The notes under the pieces were generated by a model. That model was not told the DNA's origin, did no database searches, and saw only the letters and a program-made list of their open reading frames with translations. The position numbers and the translations under genes are program-made. Positions 21,662 to 31,493 of a stretch of 64,000 nucleotides of DNA are shown in pieces; the first letter of the stretch is position 1; the number at the start of each line of letters is the position of its first letter. This DNA is from Azorinus chamasolen (Eukaryota; Mollusca; Bivalvia; Cardiida; Solecurtidae), in the NCBI GenBank assembly GCA_963576725.1, contig OY755252.1, positions 44,617,552 to 44,681,551 of the forward strand. The letters run 5' to 3'.

Positions 21662-21807
21662 CCGTTTCCTTTACGTGTCGGAATAAAACGCGTTACTGTG
21701 GTAACGTTTTCTAACATTTTCAGTTTATGTGCCAACGTTTGGAAATATTCACACTCGTTGTAAAGTTCATGACTTCTTAATTAGTTACCGAAGTGTTATG
21801 TTGTAGG

Positions 21808-22022
21808 CTAACCCGTCTCGTGCTTAACGCATCCAGACTCACATTTACAAACAGCTTGGATCCAGATCAGACACCGAGTAACTCCTCGGCATCTCATCAG
21901 AATCCAGTCTGTTTGATATCCATTTAATATTCTCTTTAAGGGTTTAGCGAATCGAGTGTAGATAAAAAGTGAAACAGGTCAGGCTTTTGGCAGACTTTGT
22001 TTTTTAGTATGGAAAGGGTTAA
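21808..22022 (+). mobile_element. MITE family C
   Basis: CTAACCCGTCTCGTGC to TATGGAAAGGGTTAA. Core ACACCGAGTAACTCCTCGGC has a 3-base insertion at the loop. Confidence 0.7.
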
Positions 22023-22130
22023 AAGAATAGAACAGGCTGGTTGATTTATGAATGGCTGTGAATCCAGTAGATCATTATAACTACATCATTACAAGCACAC
22101 CATTAAACTTTTTTTCACAATACTTTAAAG

Positions 22131-22339
22131 TACAGTAGAACATGTCTTAAGCGGTCATTCATTTATTGAACATACCAGTGTTGAAAGGCAGACCGCTGTT
22201 TAATGCAGGACAAAATTAATGCAGAAAGGTCGTAATGGAGCTTTCTACATTACTTTCGACCTGTATTAAGCTACCACCTGCCTAACAGACCCATACTTAG
22301 ACCTCCTTGTGATGACCACTTAAGACAGGTTTTACTGTA
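22131..22339 (+). mobile_element. MITE E2, intact
   Basis: TA-flanked, from CAGTAGAACATGTC to ACAGGTTTTACTG. Sub-ends CTTAAGCGGTCATTC and GATGACCACTTAAG are inverted. Core CAGGACAAAATTAATGCAGA with inverse. Confidence 0.85.
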
Positions 22340-22583
22340 TAAAAGTGTGGGGTTACGAACCTTCTCAAACGTGTTTGCTCAGTTCCAAATTGCTACCCGT
22401 TTATCAGAAGTATTCTTGATTTTGTTGTGTGTTTTAGACCGTGTTGGTGGATACGCATCCAGGAGTTTGGATTTTTACGAAAGGAATTAAGATCAAAATG
22501 TGTCATTAGTGTTGATATTTTATTAGAGTGTGCATTAAAGTCGCTGAGTGTTCATCTGGGACAAAATCGAAGAATAGGAAATA
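22340..22583 (+). other. Upstream part of candidate gene
   Basis: Repeat-free stretch before the candidate start codon. TTGTTGTGTGTTTTAG at 22422-22437 could be a splice acceptor, giving a 5' leader from 22438; otherwise this holds the leader of a first exon. No TATA box or CpG-rich patch seen. Confidence 0.25.
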
Positions 22584-22625
22584 ATGAACTGCGCCAAGAA
22601 GGCTAAGAAAAAGCCTAAAGTAAAG
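22584..22625 (+). CDS. Candidate first coding exon, lysine-rich peptide
   Basis: The ATG has A at -3 and an in-frame TAG nine bases upstream, so the start is well bounded. It encodes MNCAKKAKKKPKVK, ending on a whole codon at AAG/GTAATC. Joined in phase 0 to exon 2 (45584) and then exon 3 (61252) it gives a 48-residue, highly charged, probably unstructured product with no signal peptide or membrane segment. I do not recognise it. The basic run could bind nucleic acid or act as a nuclear signal, which is only inference. The introns would be about 23 and 15.6 kb. RNA evidence is absent. Confidence 0.45.
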
Positions 22626-22788
22626 GTAATCGCATTTTTTCCCCGTCAATTGTTTTTTAATTTACTTTCTTGTCGCGTCGAATATGTATATATATGTTCC
22701 TTTAGATTGAACCATTTACTTCATGATTGTTTGTTTGTTTGTGTTTATTTACGTCCGTTTCTGCTCACTATGAGCTAATTGGACGCCC

Positions 22789-22790
<2 letters not shown>

Positions 22791-22848
<58 letters not shown>
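22791..22848 (+). repeat. (GA)n microsatellite
   Basis: About 29 perfect GA units. Confidence 0.95.
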
Positions 22849-22851
<3 letters not shown>

Positions 22852-23000
22852 GAGGGGGAGCGGTTACAGTGCAACCTGGGCGCGGCGCCCTACTCTTATT
22901 ATTAATAGAGTTTCTCTGGTTCTTTTAGATGCTCAGTGTAAAGCACGGATACATCGGACCCTGATTTATATAGCCTCGTTCGAAGGATTTGGTCCAGCAG

Positions 23001-23457
23001 CCTTTACTTCATGAATATCCATGTAAGAAATAATGAAATCATGAATATTAATTAGACTAATTGTTATAATAGCACGTGCGAACGGGACTGTTTGGTCATA
23101 GCAGAAACTGTAGTATCAGATCTATAAAGTAGAACCCCTCTAATGCGACCACTTAATGAATAAACATATGTGTCTTTATAAGCAGGTGGCTGCTTAATGC
23201 AGGGCAAAAGTAATGCAGAAAGCTCCTCTAGGAGCTTTCTGCATTACTTTTGTCCTGCATTAAGCTACATGTACCACCTGCATCTAGCTCCCATAATTAT
23301 ACCTCTTATAGGTGGTCGGATTAGCGGGGTTTTACTGTATTATGAAATAAGCAAACAGAGCTGACCCTGATCAGACAACTCCTACAGTAGCCGTCTGATA
23401 TGAGTCAAGTATGTTTGCAAAGACACGGAATGGCGTATTTATGGAGTAAAGGGTTAA
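23001..23457 (+). mobile_element. MITE family A, A2 type, host of E1
   Basis: Left part CATGTAAGAAATAATGAAAT to GTATCAGATCTATA; right part TATGAAATAAGCAAACAG to GTAAAGGGTTAA. An E1 element occupies 23125-23339. Confidence 0.8.
23125..23339 (+). mobile_element. MITE E1 inserted in family A
   Basis: Intact hairpin with loop AGCTCCTCTAGGAGCT and long perfect arms. Left end AAGTAGAACCCC (C to A mutation), right end GGGGTTTTACTG, TA on both sides. Confidence 0.85.
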
Positions 23458-23693
23458 ACATTTCCCTGTTGAATATTCATGTAAGAAATAATGACGTCAT
23501 GAATATTGATTGGCTAAAGTGTTATAATGGATTATGTACACAGGACGTTTTGATATATTGTACAATCAGATCTGAATTAACCCATAAGCAACCAGAGCAG
23601 ACCCTGATCAGACGTTTTCTATAGAAGTCGTCTGATCTGGATCTACTCTGTTTGCAAAGGCATGGAAAGGCCTGAATATGAAATAATGGTTAA
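23454..23693 (+). mobile_element. MITE family A, sharing TTAA with its neighbour
   Basis: TTAAACATTTCCCTGTTGAA to ATGGTTAA. The TTAA at 23454-23457 also ends the previous A element, so two copies stand head to tail with one TTAA. Core loop TTTTCTATAGAAG. Confidence 0.8.
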
Positions 23694-23723
23694 ATGTCTT
23701 GTTCTAAGATATGAGTATTTGAG

Positions 23724-24003
23724 TACGGTTGAACTTTTATATCTCGAACTCGGAATAACTCTACAAAATCGAACCTTCCAAAATTTACAACACAGAATTG
23801 CTCTAAATGTATCACTACGCATATCTAATAACACACATGACAGCTTAATGTAGGTCTAAAGTAATGCGGAAAGCTCTTGCAGGAGCTTTCAGCATTACTT
23901 TAGACCTGCATTAAGCTGCAAACTTGAGAACTTGTTCAGATAAGAAATCGGATAACTCGAACTTCTGTTGTCTTGAACTAATTTGAATAGTCCCTTGAAG
24001 TAA
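23724..24003 (+). mobile_element. MITE E4, right end truncated
   Basis: TACGGTTGAACTTTTATATC to TAGTCCCTTGAAGTA. Core TTAATGTAGGTCTAAAGTAA with loop CTCTTGCAGGAG. Confidence 0.7.
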
Positions 24004-24010
24004 GAGGTGT

Positions 24011-24167
24011 ATTTTACTAATGAATATTCATGCAATTAATCATTTCTTAAAATGGCTCAAGGACACCGATATGCCGGTCACTTTCAGAAACTGTAGAATC
24101 AGATCTATATCATACCATAAGCAAAAAGATCCGATCCTGATCAGACAGTTCCTAGAGGAGGTACATG
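24011..24167 (+). mobile_element. MITE family A left half, seed of the 42-bp array
   Basis: A2 body (TGAATATTCATGCAAT, AACTGTAGAATCAGATC) and core to GATCAGACAGTTCCTAGAGG. Instead of a right arm the 42-bp array begins. The matching right end may be GCGTTTTGATCAGGTAAATG near 27883-27906. Confidence 0.6.
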
Positions 24168-24928
24168 TAGCTGATCTGGTCCGTCTCTGTATGTTAGTAC
24201 GTACATATACAGCTGATCTGGTCCGTCTCTGTTGCTAGTACGTACATATGCAGCTGATCTGGTCCGTCTCCGTATGCTAGAACGTACATATGCAGCTGAT
24301 CTGGTCCGTCTCCGTATGCTAGTACGTACATATGCAGCTGATCTGGTCCGTCTCCGTATGCTAGAACGTACATATGCAGCTGATCTGGTCCGTCTCCGTA
24401 TGCTAGTACGTACATATGCAGCTGATCGGGTCCGTCTCCGTATGCTAGAACGTACATATGCAACTGATCTGGTCCGTCTCCGTATGCTAGTACGTACATA
24501 TGCAGCTGATCTGGTCCGTCTCCGTATGCTAGTACGTACATATGCAGCTGAGCTGGTCCGTCTCCGTATGCTAGTACGTACATATGCAGCTGATCTGGCC
24601 CGTCTCCGTATGCTAGTACGTACATGTACATATGCAGCTGATCTGGCCCGTCTCTGTTTGCTAGTACGTACATATGCAGCTGATCTGGTCTGTCTCTGTT
24701 TGCTAGTACGTACATATGCAGCTGATCTATCCCGTCTCTGTTTGCTAGTACGTACATGTACATATGCAGCTGATCTGGCCCGTCTCTCTATGCTAGTACG
24801 TACATATGCATCTGATCTGGTCTATCTCTGTTTGCTAGTACGTACATATGTAGCTGATCTGGTCCGTCTGTTTGCTAGTACGTACACATGCAACTGATCT
24901 GGTCTGTCTCTGTTTGCTAGTACGTACA
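24168..24928 (+). repeat. 42-bp satellite, first block, about 18 units
   Basis: The unit runs CTAGTACGTACATATGCAG, then CTGATCTGGTCCGTCTC and CGTATG. The part CTGATCTGG...CTGTTTGC matches the right arm of a family A core. Two units have an extra TACATG. As 42 is divisible by 3, frames stay open on both strands; these are not genes. Each unit holds CATATG and CAGCTG, both E-box type hexamers. Confidence 0.9.
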
Positions 24929-25195
24929 TACAGTGGTAAATACGCTATTCCTACCCACTTAACGCGTTTCTTACGCGTTACCTAACCGTTCGTTACCCGT
25001 TTCTTAGCCGTTTCGTTAAACGGGTTTCTAACCGTTTGTTTACGCGTATCTTAACGCGTTTCCTAAACGTTTAAGAGCCCGGATGAAAGGGGAGTAATCA
25101 TGGACGAAAGGGGGGTAATCCTTGATATGGCCTTTCTTTGAAGTGGGAGACTTTCTCCTTTACCTGTTGGACACTCCTGATATGTAAAATTAAGA

Positions 25196-25437
25196 TTAAC
25201 CCTTTCGCTGCCAAACTCTGTCGTCTGCTAACTTTGTCGTCTGCTACAAATTTTCATTCTTTTGATTTTCTTCATTTTTGTTTCAAAAGCATAGTAACAG
25301 TAACAAACAGTTTTGATCCCGATGAGATGCCGAGTTACTCGGCGTCTCATCTGGGTCCAAAACCCTTTGCGTCTCATCTGGATCCAAACTGTTTGCAAAG
25401 GTAATCACAGATCCGACATTGGCAGCGAAAGGGTTAA
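25196..25437 (+). mobile_element. MITE family B, intact (type copy), nested
   Basis: 242 bp between TTAA copies. Ends CCCTTTCGCTGCCAA and TTGGCAGCGAAAGGG are perfect inverted repeats. Left body has TGTCGTCTGC repeats. Core GCCGAGTTACTCGGCGTCTC with AACAGTTTTGATCC arms; GCGTCTCATCTGG is doubled. Sits inside the 2.5-kb transposon. Confidence 0.85.
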
Positions 25438-25944
25438 CAGTATTTAAACTTTTAATTCTCGTTTCATTTCCATAAGATCTAGCTAGATCTAGATCTATAT
25501 TAAAATATAGATCTACATTCTCATTGCGTTCATCAATGTGTTGTAAAATGTCTTTTTTTGCTACTGTACGTACAGTACCGTAGAAGATATAGTAGAAGTA
25601 TTTTACAATAGATCTAGATCATATCAATCTAAACTATCTTTAAACCTAGAATTTATATTAATCTTAATTGGTCTAAAACGTTTGGGTTTAACTTTGTGCT
25701 GAGCCATAGATCTACAATTATTCAAAGCATAGTTTTCTTGTATTTTGGAGAAGCTAAAAAACATACTTTTAGATTATTGGGCACATTATTTGGTATTTCT
25801 GTTGCGTAATAGTTCGCAACTTTGTTGATAAGAAAGCAGTGGTGTGATCACTGTCAAGACCATTGTCCCCTGCTGAGAAAATAGCTAGGGGATTTACTGA
25901 CCATCTGGCAGCTTTGATCGTATATTTAGGCTGGGTAAATAGGT
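25438..25944. other. Interior of 2.5-kb transposon, no gene
   Basis: Contains clustered GATCTAGATCTA palindromes at 25480-25515 and AT-rich sequence. A 69-codon minus frame at 25769-25978 is not convincing. Confidence 0.35.
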
Positions 25945-26135
25945 AAACGGACATTAGCCCACCCGGACGACAGCCCACCCGGATGACAGCCCACTATTTC
26001 TCTAAGGGCGGACATTAGCCCACTCGTGTTTTTGAGGGGGGCGGACAATAGCCCACTCGTGGTTTTGTGGAGGGCGGACATTAGCCCACTCGTGGTTTTT
26101 TGATGGGCGGACATTAGCCCACTCGGACAATAGAC
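25945..26135. repeat. Short tandem repeat, about 35-bp units
   Basis: GGACATTAGCCCACTCG recurs about five times with variable spacers (GTGGTTTTTTGATGGGC). It keeps a minus frame open for 62 codons. Confidence 0.75.
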
Positions 26136-26656
26136 CCCTCGCGCTGCATATTAACGAGGCGGACATCAGCTAAGACAATTTATTTTCATGCATTCATAAC
26201 AATTATAGAGTTAGTATTTTTTAACTATTTGAATGCGGGGAACAAAAGTACTGACATTTGAAAGCAGTGTAAACACAGACAATATAGCTACAAAGTCAGG
26301 GTGTTGATCAGGGTCTTCACTAGTATTTTCATAGGCCTAATTAAAAATCATCTAGCAAATATAAGCCTGGTAATAGTGAATGGAATATACAGTTAAACAA
26401 TGATGGGCCATTCCACTTTTAAATTTCGGCATACAAAGGTTTAATCTTCACAAAGTAACAAAATAATAAGAACGTTTTCATAGTTACATGTATATGTGAG
26501 CATGAAATATGCTTATTTGTTTAAAACGCTTTAGATCTACCTCATAATGATGAAAACACATTTGAAAAAGTAATAGGTTCAGATCAGATTGCTCGCGTGG
26601 AAGCCGTTTGATCTTGGGTCTGCATTATTTGCTTATCCCATTACATACACATGGAT
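26136..26656. other. Transposon interior, unassigned
   Basis: AT-rich. A degenerate A core lies near 26578-26632 (AGATCAGATTGCTCGCGTGG to GGGTCTGCATTATTTGC). Confidence 0.35.
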
Positions 26657-26890
26657 TTAACACTCTAACGCCTTTGCAAACAGAGTAAACCTAGACATGA
26701 AGGCTCTTGTAGGGGCCGTCGGATCAGGGCCCACTCTTCTTATGAAATTATAAATGAATAGAGTTGACTATATTTTCTACAAATATCAAAAAGGCGTGTG
26801 CACTTATACCGTTGTTAAATTCAGCAAGATCTAATAAATACTCATGATGTCATTTTTTCTGACAGAAATATTCAAATGGGAAAGGGTTAA
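26657..26890 (-). mobile_element. MITE family A, reversed, nested
   Basis: TTAACACTCTAACGCC to ATGGGAAAGGGTTAA inside the 2.5-kb transposon. Core loop GGCTCTTGTAGGGGCC. Confidence 0.7.
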
Positions 26891-27280
26891 GAAATAGAAT
26901 AGATCTGAATTCTTTAGTAGGTTTCTTCATTCTAGATTCAAAATTTGGTGCTTTACTTTGTGACAGTTTTTTTTTATCTGAAATGTAGAAACCTACCTCA
27001 ATCCATTTGTTTGATATACAGTGGATATCTGATATTATAGCTTTGTACAAACACAATTTAAGAACATATCGTTACCTAAATGAGCAAATCGTCGACACTA
27101 GCCGGGATTGAACCGCTAAACGTTCGTTGAGTGACGAATCGATTCTTATTTTGGCTAACCCGTTTCATTCGGACTTTTTTGAAAACGGCTATCATCGATA
27201 AGATCCGAAATCTCTGCATGAAACGGAAAAATTTATGCACCTATCGCACCTATCGCAACTTCTTTGGTATAATCGTTTCT
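26891..27280. other. Transposon interior, unassigned
   Basis: Contains CCGGGATTGAACCGC near 27103, which in reverse looks like a tRNA T-arm, but no full tRNA fold follows. Confidence 0.3.
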
Positions 27281-27418
27281 TTACGCGTTTAACGCGTGTA
27301 AACCGTTTATCGCGTAACCGTTCGTAAACCGTTCGTTAACCGTTCGTTAACCGTTCACTACCCGTTTCTTACGCGTAGTAAAACGGGTAAATGGGTAGGA
27401 ATAGCGTATCTACCACTG

Positions 27419-27881
27419 TATGCAGCTGCTCGGGTTTGTCTCTGTTTGCTAGTAGGTACATATGCAGCTGATCTGGCCGTCTCTGTTTGCTAGTACGTAC
27501 ATATGAGTCTGATCTGGTCCGTCTCTGTTTGCTAGTACGTATATATGCAGTTGATCTGGTCCGTCTCTGTATTCTAGTACGTACATATGCATCTGATCTG
27601 GCCCGTCTCTGTATGCTAGTACGTACATATGCATCTGATCTGGCCCGTCTCTGTATGCTAGTACGTACATATGCATCTGATCTGGGCCGTCTCTGTATGT
27701 TAGTACGTACATATACAGCTGATCTGGCTCGTCTCTGTATGCTAGTACGTACATATACAGCTGATCTGGTCTGTCTCTGTTTGCTAGTACGTACATATGC
27801 AGCTGACCTGGCCCGTCTCTGTTTGCTAGTACGTACATATGCATCTGATCTGGCCCGTCTCTGTTTGCTAGTACGTACATA
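27419..27881 (+). repeat. 42-bp satellite, second block, about 11 units
   Basis: Same unit and orientation as 24168-24928, from TATGCAGCTGCTCGGG to TTGCTAGTACGTACATACGC. The two blocks were one array before the transposon entered. Confidence 0.9.
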
Positions 27882-28164
27882 CGCGTTTTGATCAGGTAAA
27901 TGGTTATATAGCTGTGATGCAAGTAGGAGCATCTCCACCGACAATACTGACAATTCTGTTACCATGGCAATCTCTCATTATACCACGTAATACCGTTGTG
28001 TATCTAACAATAACAGTCTAATCGCATTTTCAAATTCCTTACTGAAACGTTTTAACTTTTTTTACACACTATTTGCCATTTTGACTGTAAATAATCCTAA
28101 ATTTCAATCTTTCATTGCACACACCATGATGCTGTACCCTTATCTGACTCTCCGAGACTAAACT

Positions 28165-28238
28165 GTCATTTGCGAACAGCTGGGATCCAGATGAGACGCC
28201 CACTGAGTCCAAGCTGTATATTTGACACTATGTCAAGC
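28165..28238 (+). mobile_element. Family C fragment
   Basis: AACAGCTGGGATCCAGATG with the right half of the core deleted, abutting the intact C at 28239. Confidence 0.5.
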
Positions 28239-28448
28239 TTAACCCTTAACTTGCCAAGCACGACTTGACATTTGCAAACAGCTTGGATCCAGATGAGACG
28301 CCGAGTAACTCGGCGTCTCATCAGGATCCAAGCTGTTTGACATTCTGTCAATTGTATCTCAAAAGCTTTAACGAATCAGAAGTAAATGAGAACGGCAACA
28401 GATCGGATTTTAAGCAGACCTCATTTTCATAGGCAGGCTAAGGGTTAA
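28239..28448 (+). mobile_element. MITE family C, intact (type copy)
   Basis: 210 bp between TTAA copies. Ends CCCTTAACTTGCC and GGCAGGCTAAGGG are inverted. Core GAGACGCCGAGTAACTCGGC with perfect arms GCTTGGATCCAGAT. Right body has TATCTCAAAAGCTTTAACGA. The core is shared with family B but the ends differ. Confidence 0.85.
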
Positions 28449-28576
28449 TCGAATCGGACGTAGTCAAGATTGCACCGGATCCAACTTTTATCAGACATTA
28501 TGGGGTTACACGGCCAGGTAACAGTTAAGGGTTCAACATTATTGACTGCCACAAGAGCTAATAAGAGTGTTTTAGT

Positions 28577-28825
28577 TTAACCCTTCTCTTGCTGAATTTC
28601 AAAATACATTTCTCCTTCTTTACTCATGCCCTGTTGTATAATTACATATATCTTCACTGTGTACAAGTAGTTCGCTGTGCAATCACTGCTGTGGAGTGCA
28701 TTGTTGCACAATCAACTTGTAAATAGTGCAGACCCTGATGAGACAGCTCCTGCAGGAGCTGTCTCATCTGGGTCTTCACTATTTACAGGTAGGTATATTG
28801 ACGTGAATGACAAGCGAAGAGTTAA
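28577..28825 (+). mobile_element. MITE family F, copy 2
   Basis: TTAACCCTTCTCTTGCTG to GACAAGCGAAGAGTTAA, 249 bp. The hairpin GACAGCTCCTGCAGGAGCTG is intact. Very similar to copies 1 and 3 across the body (CCTGTTGTATAATTACATAT), which suggests recent spread. Confidence 0.85.
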
Positions 28826-28935
28826 GTTTTAGTGAAGACGCATCTACATGTGGTAGCCTGTGATGCGAAGAAATGCTACAGCCTATATTATGAAACAGTA
28901 TAACATTCCAGATCCTTATCAAAAACTGTTACATT

Positions 28936-29062
28936 ATAATAACCTTTTACTCCATAAATACACATTTTCTACGCCTTATAAAAAATAGCAGACCAAGATT
29001 ATACGGCCCCTGCAGGTGCCGTCTGATCAGGGTTTGCTCATGATGTAATATAGATCTGATTC
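28936..29062 (-). mobile_element. Family A fragment, reversed
   Basis: AACCTTTTACTCCATAAATA to ATATAGATCTGATTCATAG; loop GGCCCCTGCAGGTGCC. Confidence 0.5.
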
Positions 29063-29512
29063 ATAGAGTATCTTACTTGAGTGTTCAATACGAATTGTTT
29101 TTATGAAACGAGTTATATGACACGGTCTTTAGCGAGTGTAATAAACGAGTTCCATGAAAACAATTTGTAATGAACACGAATGTAGGATTCTTTTTATCAT
29201 ATAACCCTTGAAACGGACCAAAGAAACTGAAACAGGCTATATCTAACAGCTTGTTTACAGCATAGTACAGCGGATTCAAACTGCTCATTCGCATAAAAAT
29301 GCACTAGTGCATTTTCGCATTTTACGGCACTCTGTTTCGGCACTCCCACACGACAGATTATGTGAAAATACAATTTCTGGCATGGCCAAAATATCCATAT
29401 GTTCATATGCCATATTTAAAATGAATCTCACTAATATTCTTGACGACATTATTCTTTGAATAAATATTTATGAATTAAAGGGTAAATATACACATCTTTT
29501 TTTGTAACATCA
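29063..29512. other. Unique sequence, no gene recognised
   Basis: Contains a small perfect hairpin AAAATGCACTAGTGCATTTT at about 29297. Two overlapping 69-codon minus frames lack recognisable motifs. Confidence 0.35.
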
Positions 29513-29640
29513 TTAACTCTCTATTCCATGAATATTTGTTAACAGAGCAGGGTTTGATTAGAATGCACTTAAAGGATCCATCTGAGCTGGGTCAGCTCTG
29601 TTTACAAAGACGTTAAAAAGGCGTATTTAGGGAGTAAAAA
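29513..29640 (+). mobile_element. MITE family A, internally deleted
   Basis: TTAACTCTCTATTCC joins directly to a decayed core (AACAGAGCAGGGTTTGATTA) and ends AGGGAGTAAAAATAA. Confidence 0.5.
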
Positions 29641-29940
29641 TAAAGGAAACAATATACGATTTGGAATTAAAATAGTCTTATTTAGCACATTGACTATAAT
29701 AGATATCAAACAATTCAACTAAACACTCAGAACACTCCACAAGAACGTTTTGACCAAACTGGGGGCTGCAAACAGACATCTTTTGCTTACTGCAGTGTTG
29801 TTTAAAATATACTTTCCTCTTAAATAATAGTAAAGTTCACGAATGGTGTATGGCTTAGTACACTTGTACCAACATGAGTCACATTGCAACATATTGGTAT
29901 GCTAGAATATCGTATTGCTCTGCAATACAGTACAACGTAG
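29641..29940. other. No recognised feature
   Basis: Unique AT-rich sequence. Confidence 0.35.
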
Positions 29941-30143
29941 TTAACCCATTCTCTCATACTGACGTCTTTTGACTCATCTGTAAAAGTCATTTCTTGAAAC
30001 CATTATGATAAATAGAGCATTTGCTCCATTGGAGCAAATACTCTATTTATCACAATGTTTTCAAAACTACACAATTCTCAAATTTTCATTTTCTCTAGTA
30101 AATGAGGTTGAGTCTAAAAATATTTCTAAGAGGGGATGATAAA
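29941..30143 (+). mobile_element. MITE family D, right end trimmed
   Basis: TTAACCCATTCTCTCATAC, hairpin GAGCATTTGCTCCATTGGAG, tail lost after CTCTAGTAAATG and resuming TTGAGTCTAAAAATA. Confidence 0.7.
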
Positions 30144-30193
30144 TCTGAGCGATTAGTACTGAAGTGTTGATAACTTTGTAGACAGGTGGCTGC
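30144..30193 (+). mobile_element. E-family left arm, host of A insertion
   Basis: TTTGTAGACAGGTGGCTGC leads to TTAA; the arm should continue TGCAGGGTGA, which is found after the A element at 30442. Confidence 0.55.
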
Positions 30194-30441
30194 TTAACCA
30201 TTTCCATGTTCTATGTTCATTTCAAATGTCAATACCTGAAATATATGAATATTGATGAACAAAATAGTTATAATGAAATAAGGAAGGTGGAACATTTTAA
30301 CCATTTTAGAAAAAAAAAGAAACAGATTCCATCAGCAAACAGAGTAAACCCTGATCAAACGGATCTTATAGGAGCCGTCTAATCTGGGTCTACTCTGTTT
30401 GCGGATGCATGAAAATGCGTTTATATGAGGGAAAGTGTTAA
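30194..30441 (+). mobile_element. MITE family A inserted in an E core
   Basis: TTAACCATTTCCATGTTCTA to GGGAAAGTGTTAA, 248 bp. TTAA on both sides is the site within the E arm. Core loop GGATCTTATAGGAGCC. Confidence 0.8.
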
Positions 30442-30923
30442 TGCAGGGTGACAGTTATATGAGGGAAAATGTTAATGCAGGGTGACAGTTATATGAGGGA
30501 AAGTGTTAATGCAGGGTGACAGTTATATGAGGGAAAGGGTTAATGCAGGGTGACAGTTATATGAGGGAAAGTGTTAATGCAGGGTTACAGTTATATGAGG
30601 GAAAGTGTTAATGCAGGGTGACAGTTATATGAGGGAAAGTGTTAATGCAGGGTGACAGTTATATGAGGGCAAATGTTAATGCGGGGTTACAGTTATATGA
30701 AGGAAAGTGTTAATGCAGGGTGACAGTTATATGAGGGAAAGTGTTAATGCAGGGTGACAGTTATATGAGGGAAAGTGTTAATGCAGGGTGACGGTTATAT
30801 GAAGGAAAGTGTTAATGCAGGGTGACAGTTATATGAGGGAAAGTGTTAATGCAGGGTGACAGTTATATGACGGAACGTGTTAATGCAGGGTGACAGTTAT
30901 ACATGTATGAGGGAAAGTGTTAA
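30442..30923 (+). repeat. 34-bp tandem repeat, about 14 units
   Basis: Unit TGCAGGGTGACAGT, then TATATGAGGGAAAGTGTTAA. It is exactly the junction of the A right end with the E arm that follows it, amplified. One unit has an extra ACATG. The array ends in normal E sequence (ACAGTCATGCATAAAGC). Confidence 0.9.
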
Positions 30924-31099
30924 TGCAGGGTGACAGTCATGCATAAAGCCCCCATAAACAGACGCGGGGAAATAAAAACCTAATGTACAAAGTTGATACT
31001 TTATTACACCCTGAGGTTTTGAATTGAGATGCGAGAGCATTCCAAAGTACACTCACATACCTCAAGGCAAATGTAGATATGGACATTTATAACCCAGAA

Positions 31100-31312
31100 T
31101 TAACCCATTCCCTCATATATTGACGCCTTTTAGCGCCTCTGCAAAAGTCACCTGTTGAAACCATTGTGATAAATAGAGCATTTGCTCCTATAGTTTCAAT
31201 GGTTTCAAACTACAACATTCTAAATTTTTCCTTTGCTCTAGTTAATGCTCCTTTTCGGTAGATTTATTCAAAGAGGCTGGATCTAAAAATAGCCTATGGG
31301 GGAAAGGGTTAA
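31100..31312 (+). mobile_element. MITE family D, right hairpin arm lost
   Basis: TTAACCCATTCCCTCATATA to GGGGGAAAGGGTTAA. After AGCATTTGCTCCTATAG it jumps to TTTCAATGGTTTC, losing the second arm. Confidence 0.8.
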
Positions 31313-31493
31313 CCCCCATCCCACTATCAGCAACCTGACCCGCGTTTGCAAAACGTTCGGTATCTCACCTGGACCAAGTCTGTTGGTCTTCAGCCAATAG
31401 TGTCTGAAAAGCTTAATCGATTCGGAGGTAGTCAGAACTGCACCAGGTCCCAATTAGAGTAGAGATTTTGTTTTTTCGCAGAGGGGTATTGAT
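31309..31493 (+). mobile_element. MITE family C, core decayed
   Basis: Shares TTAA with the D element. Body TCTGAAAAGCTTAATCGAT and AACTGCACCAGGTCCC; core reduced to GTTCGGTATCTCACCTGGAC. Confidence 0.55.

Larger units (their letters stand above)
24929..27420. mobile_element. 2,488-bp TA-inserting transposon in the 42-bp array
   Basis: The element spans 24931-27418 with TA at 24929-24930 and 27419-27420. Left end CAGTGGTAAATACGCTATTC and inverted right end differ at one of the first 27 bases. Beyond these, both ends carry many CGTTT and ACGCG motifs (24957-25072; 27281-27380), possible transposase binding sites. The array unit resumes in register after it (ACATA / TATGCAG). No transposase frame is seen, so it is non-autonomous or decayed. 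TA plus CAGT ends suggest the Tc1/mariner superfamily. Confidence 0.8.

Noticed and set aside
24194..24897. Long open frames on both strands (221 and 189 codons) with repeats such as MLVRTYAADLVRLR
   Set aside because: The 42-bp unit is a multiple of three and lacks stops, so frames stay open on both strands by arithmetic. No start context, splice sites or protein family.
24921..24938. 8-bp target duplication (hAT) for the 2.5-kb transposon
   Set aside because: Flanks CGTACATA and TATGCAGC differ; only TA is duplicated and the array unit rejoins in register with one TA.
27095..27120. tRNA-like T-arm (reverse GGTTCAATCCCGG)
   Set aside because: Stem pairing is poor and no D-arm, anticodon arm or acceptor stem follows.
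27369..27965. Open frames of 198, 157 and 134 codons in the second 42-bp block
   Set aside because: Same cause as the first block.
30442..30923. Regular 34-bp repeats as a CRISPR-like array
   Set aside because: Units are contiguous with no unique spacers, arise from a MITE junction and lie in eukaryotic DNA.
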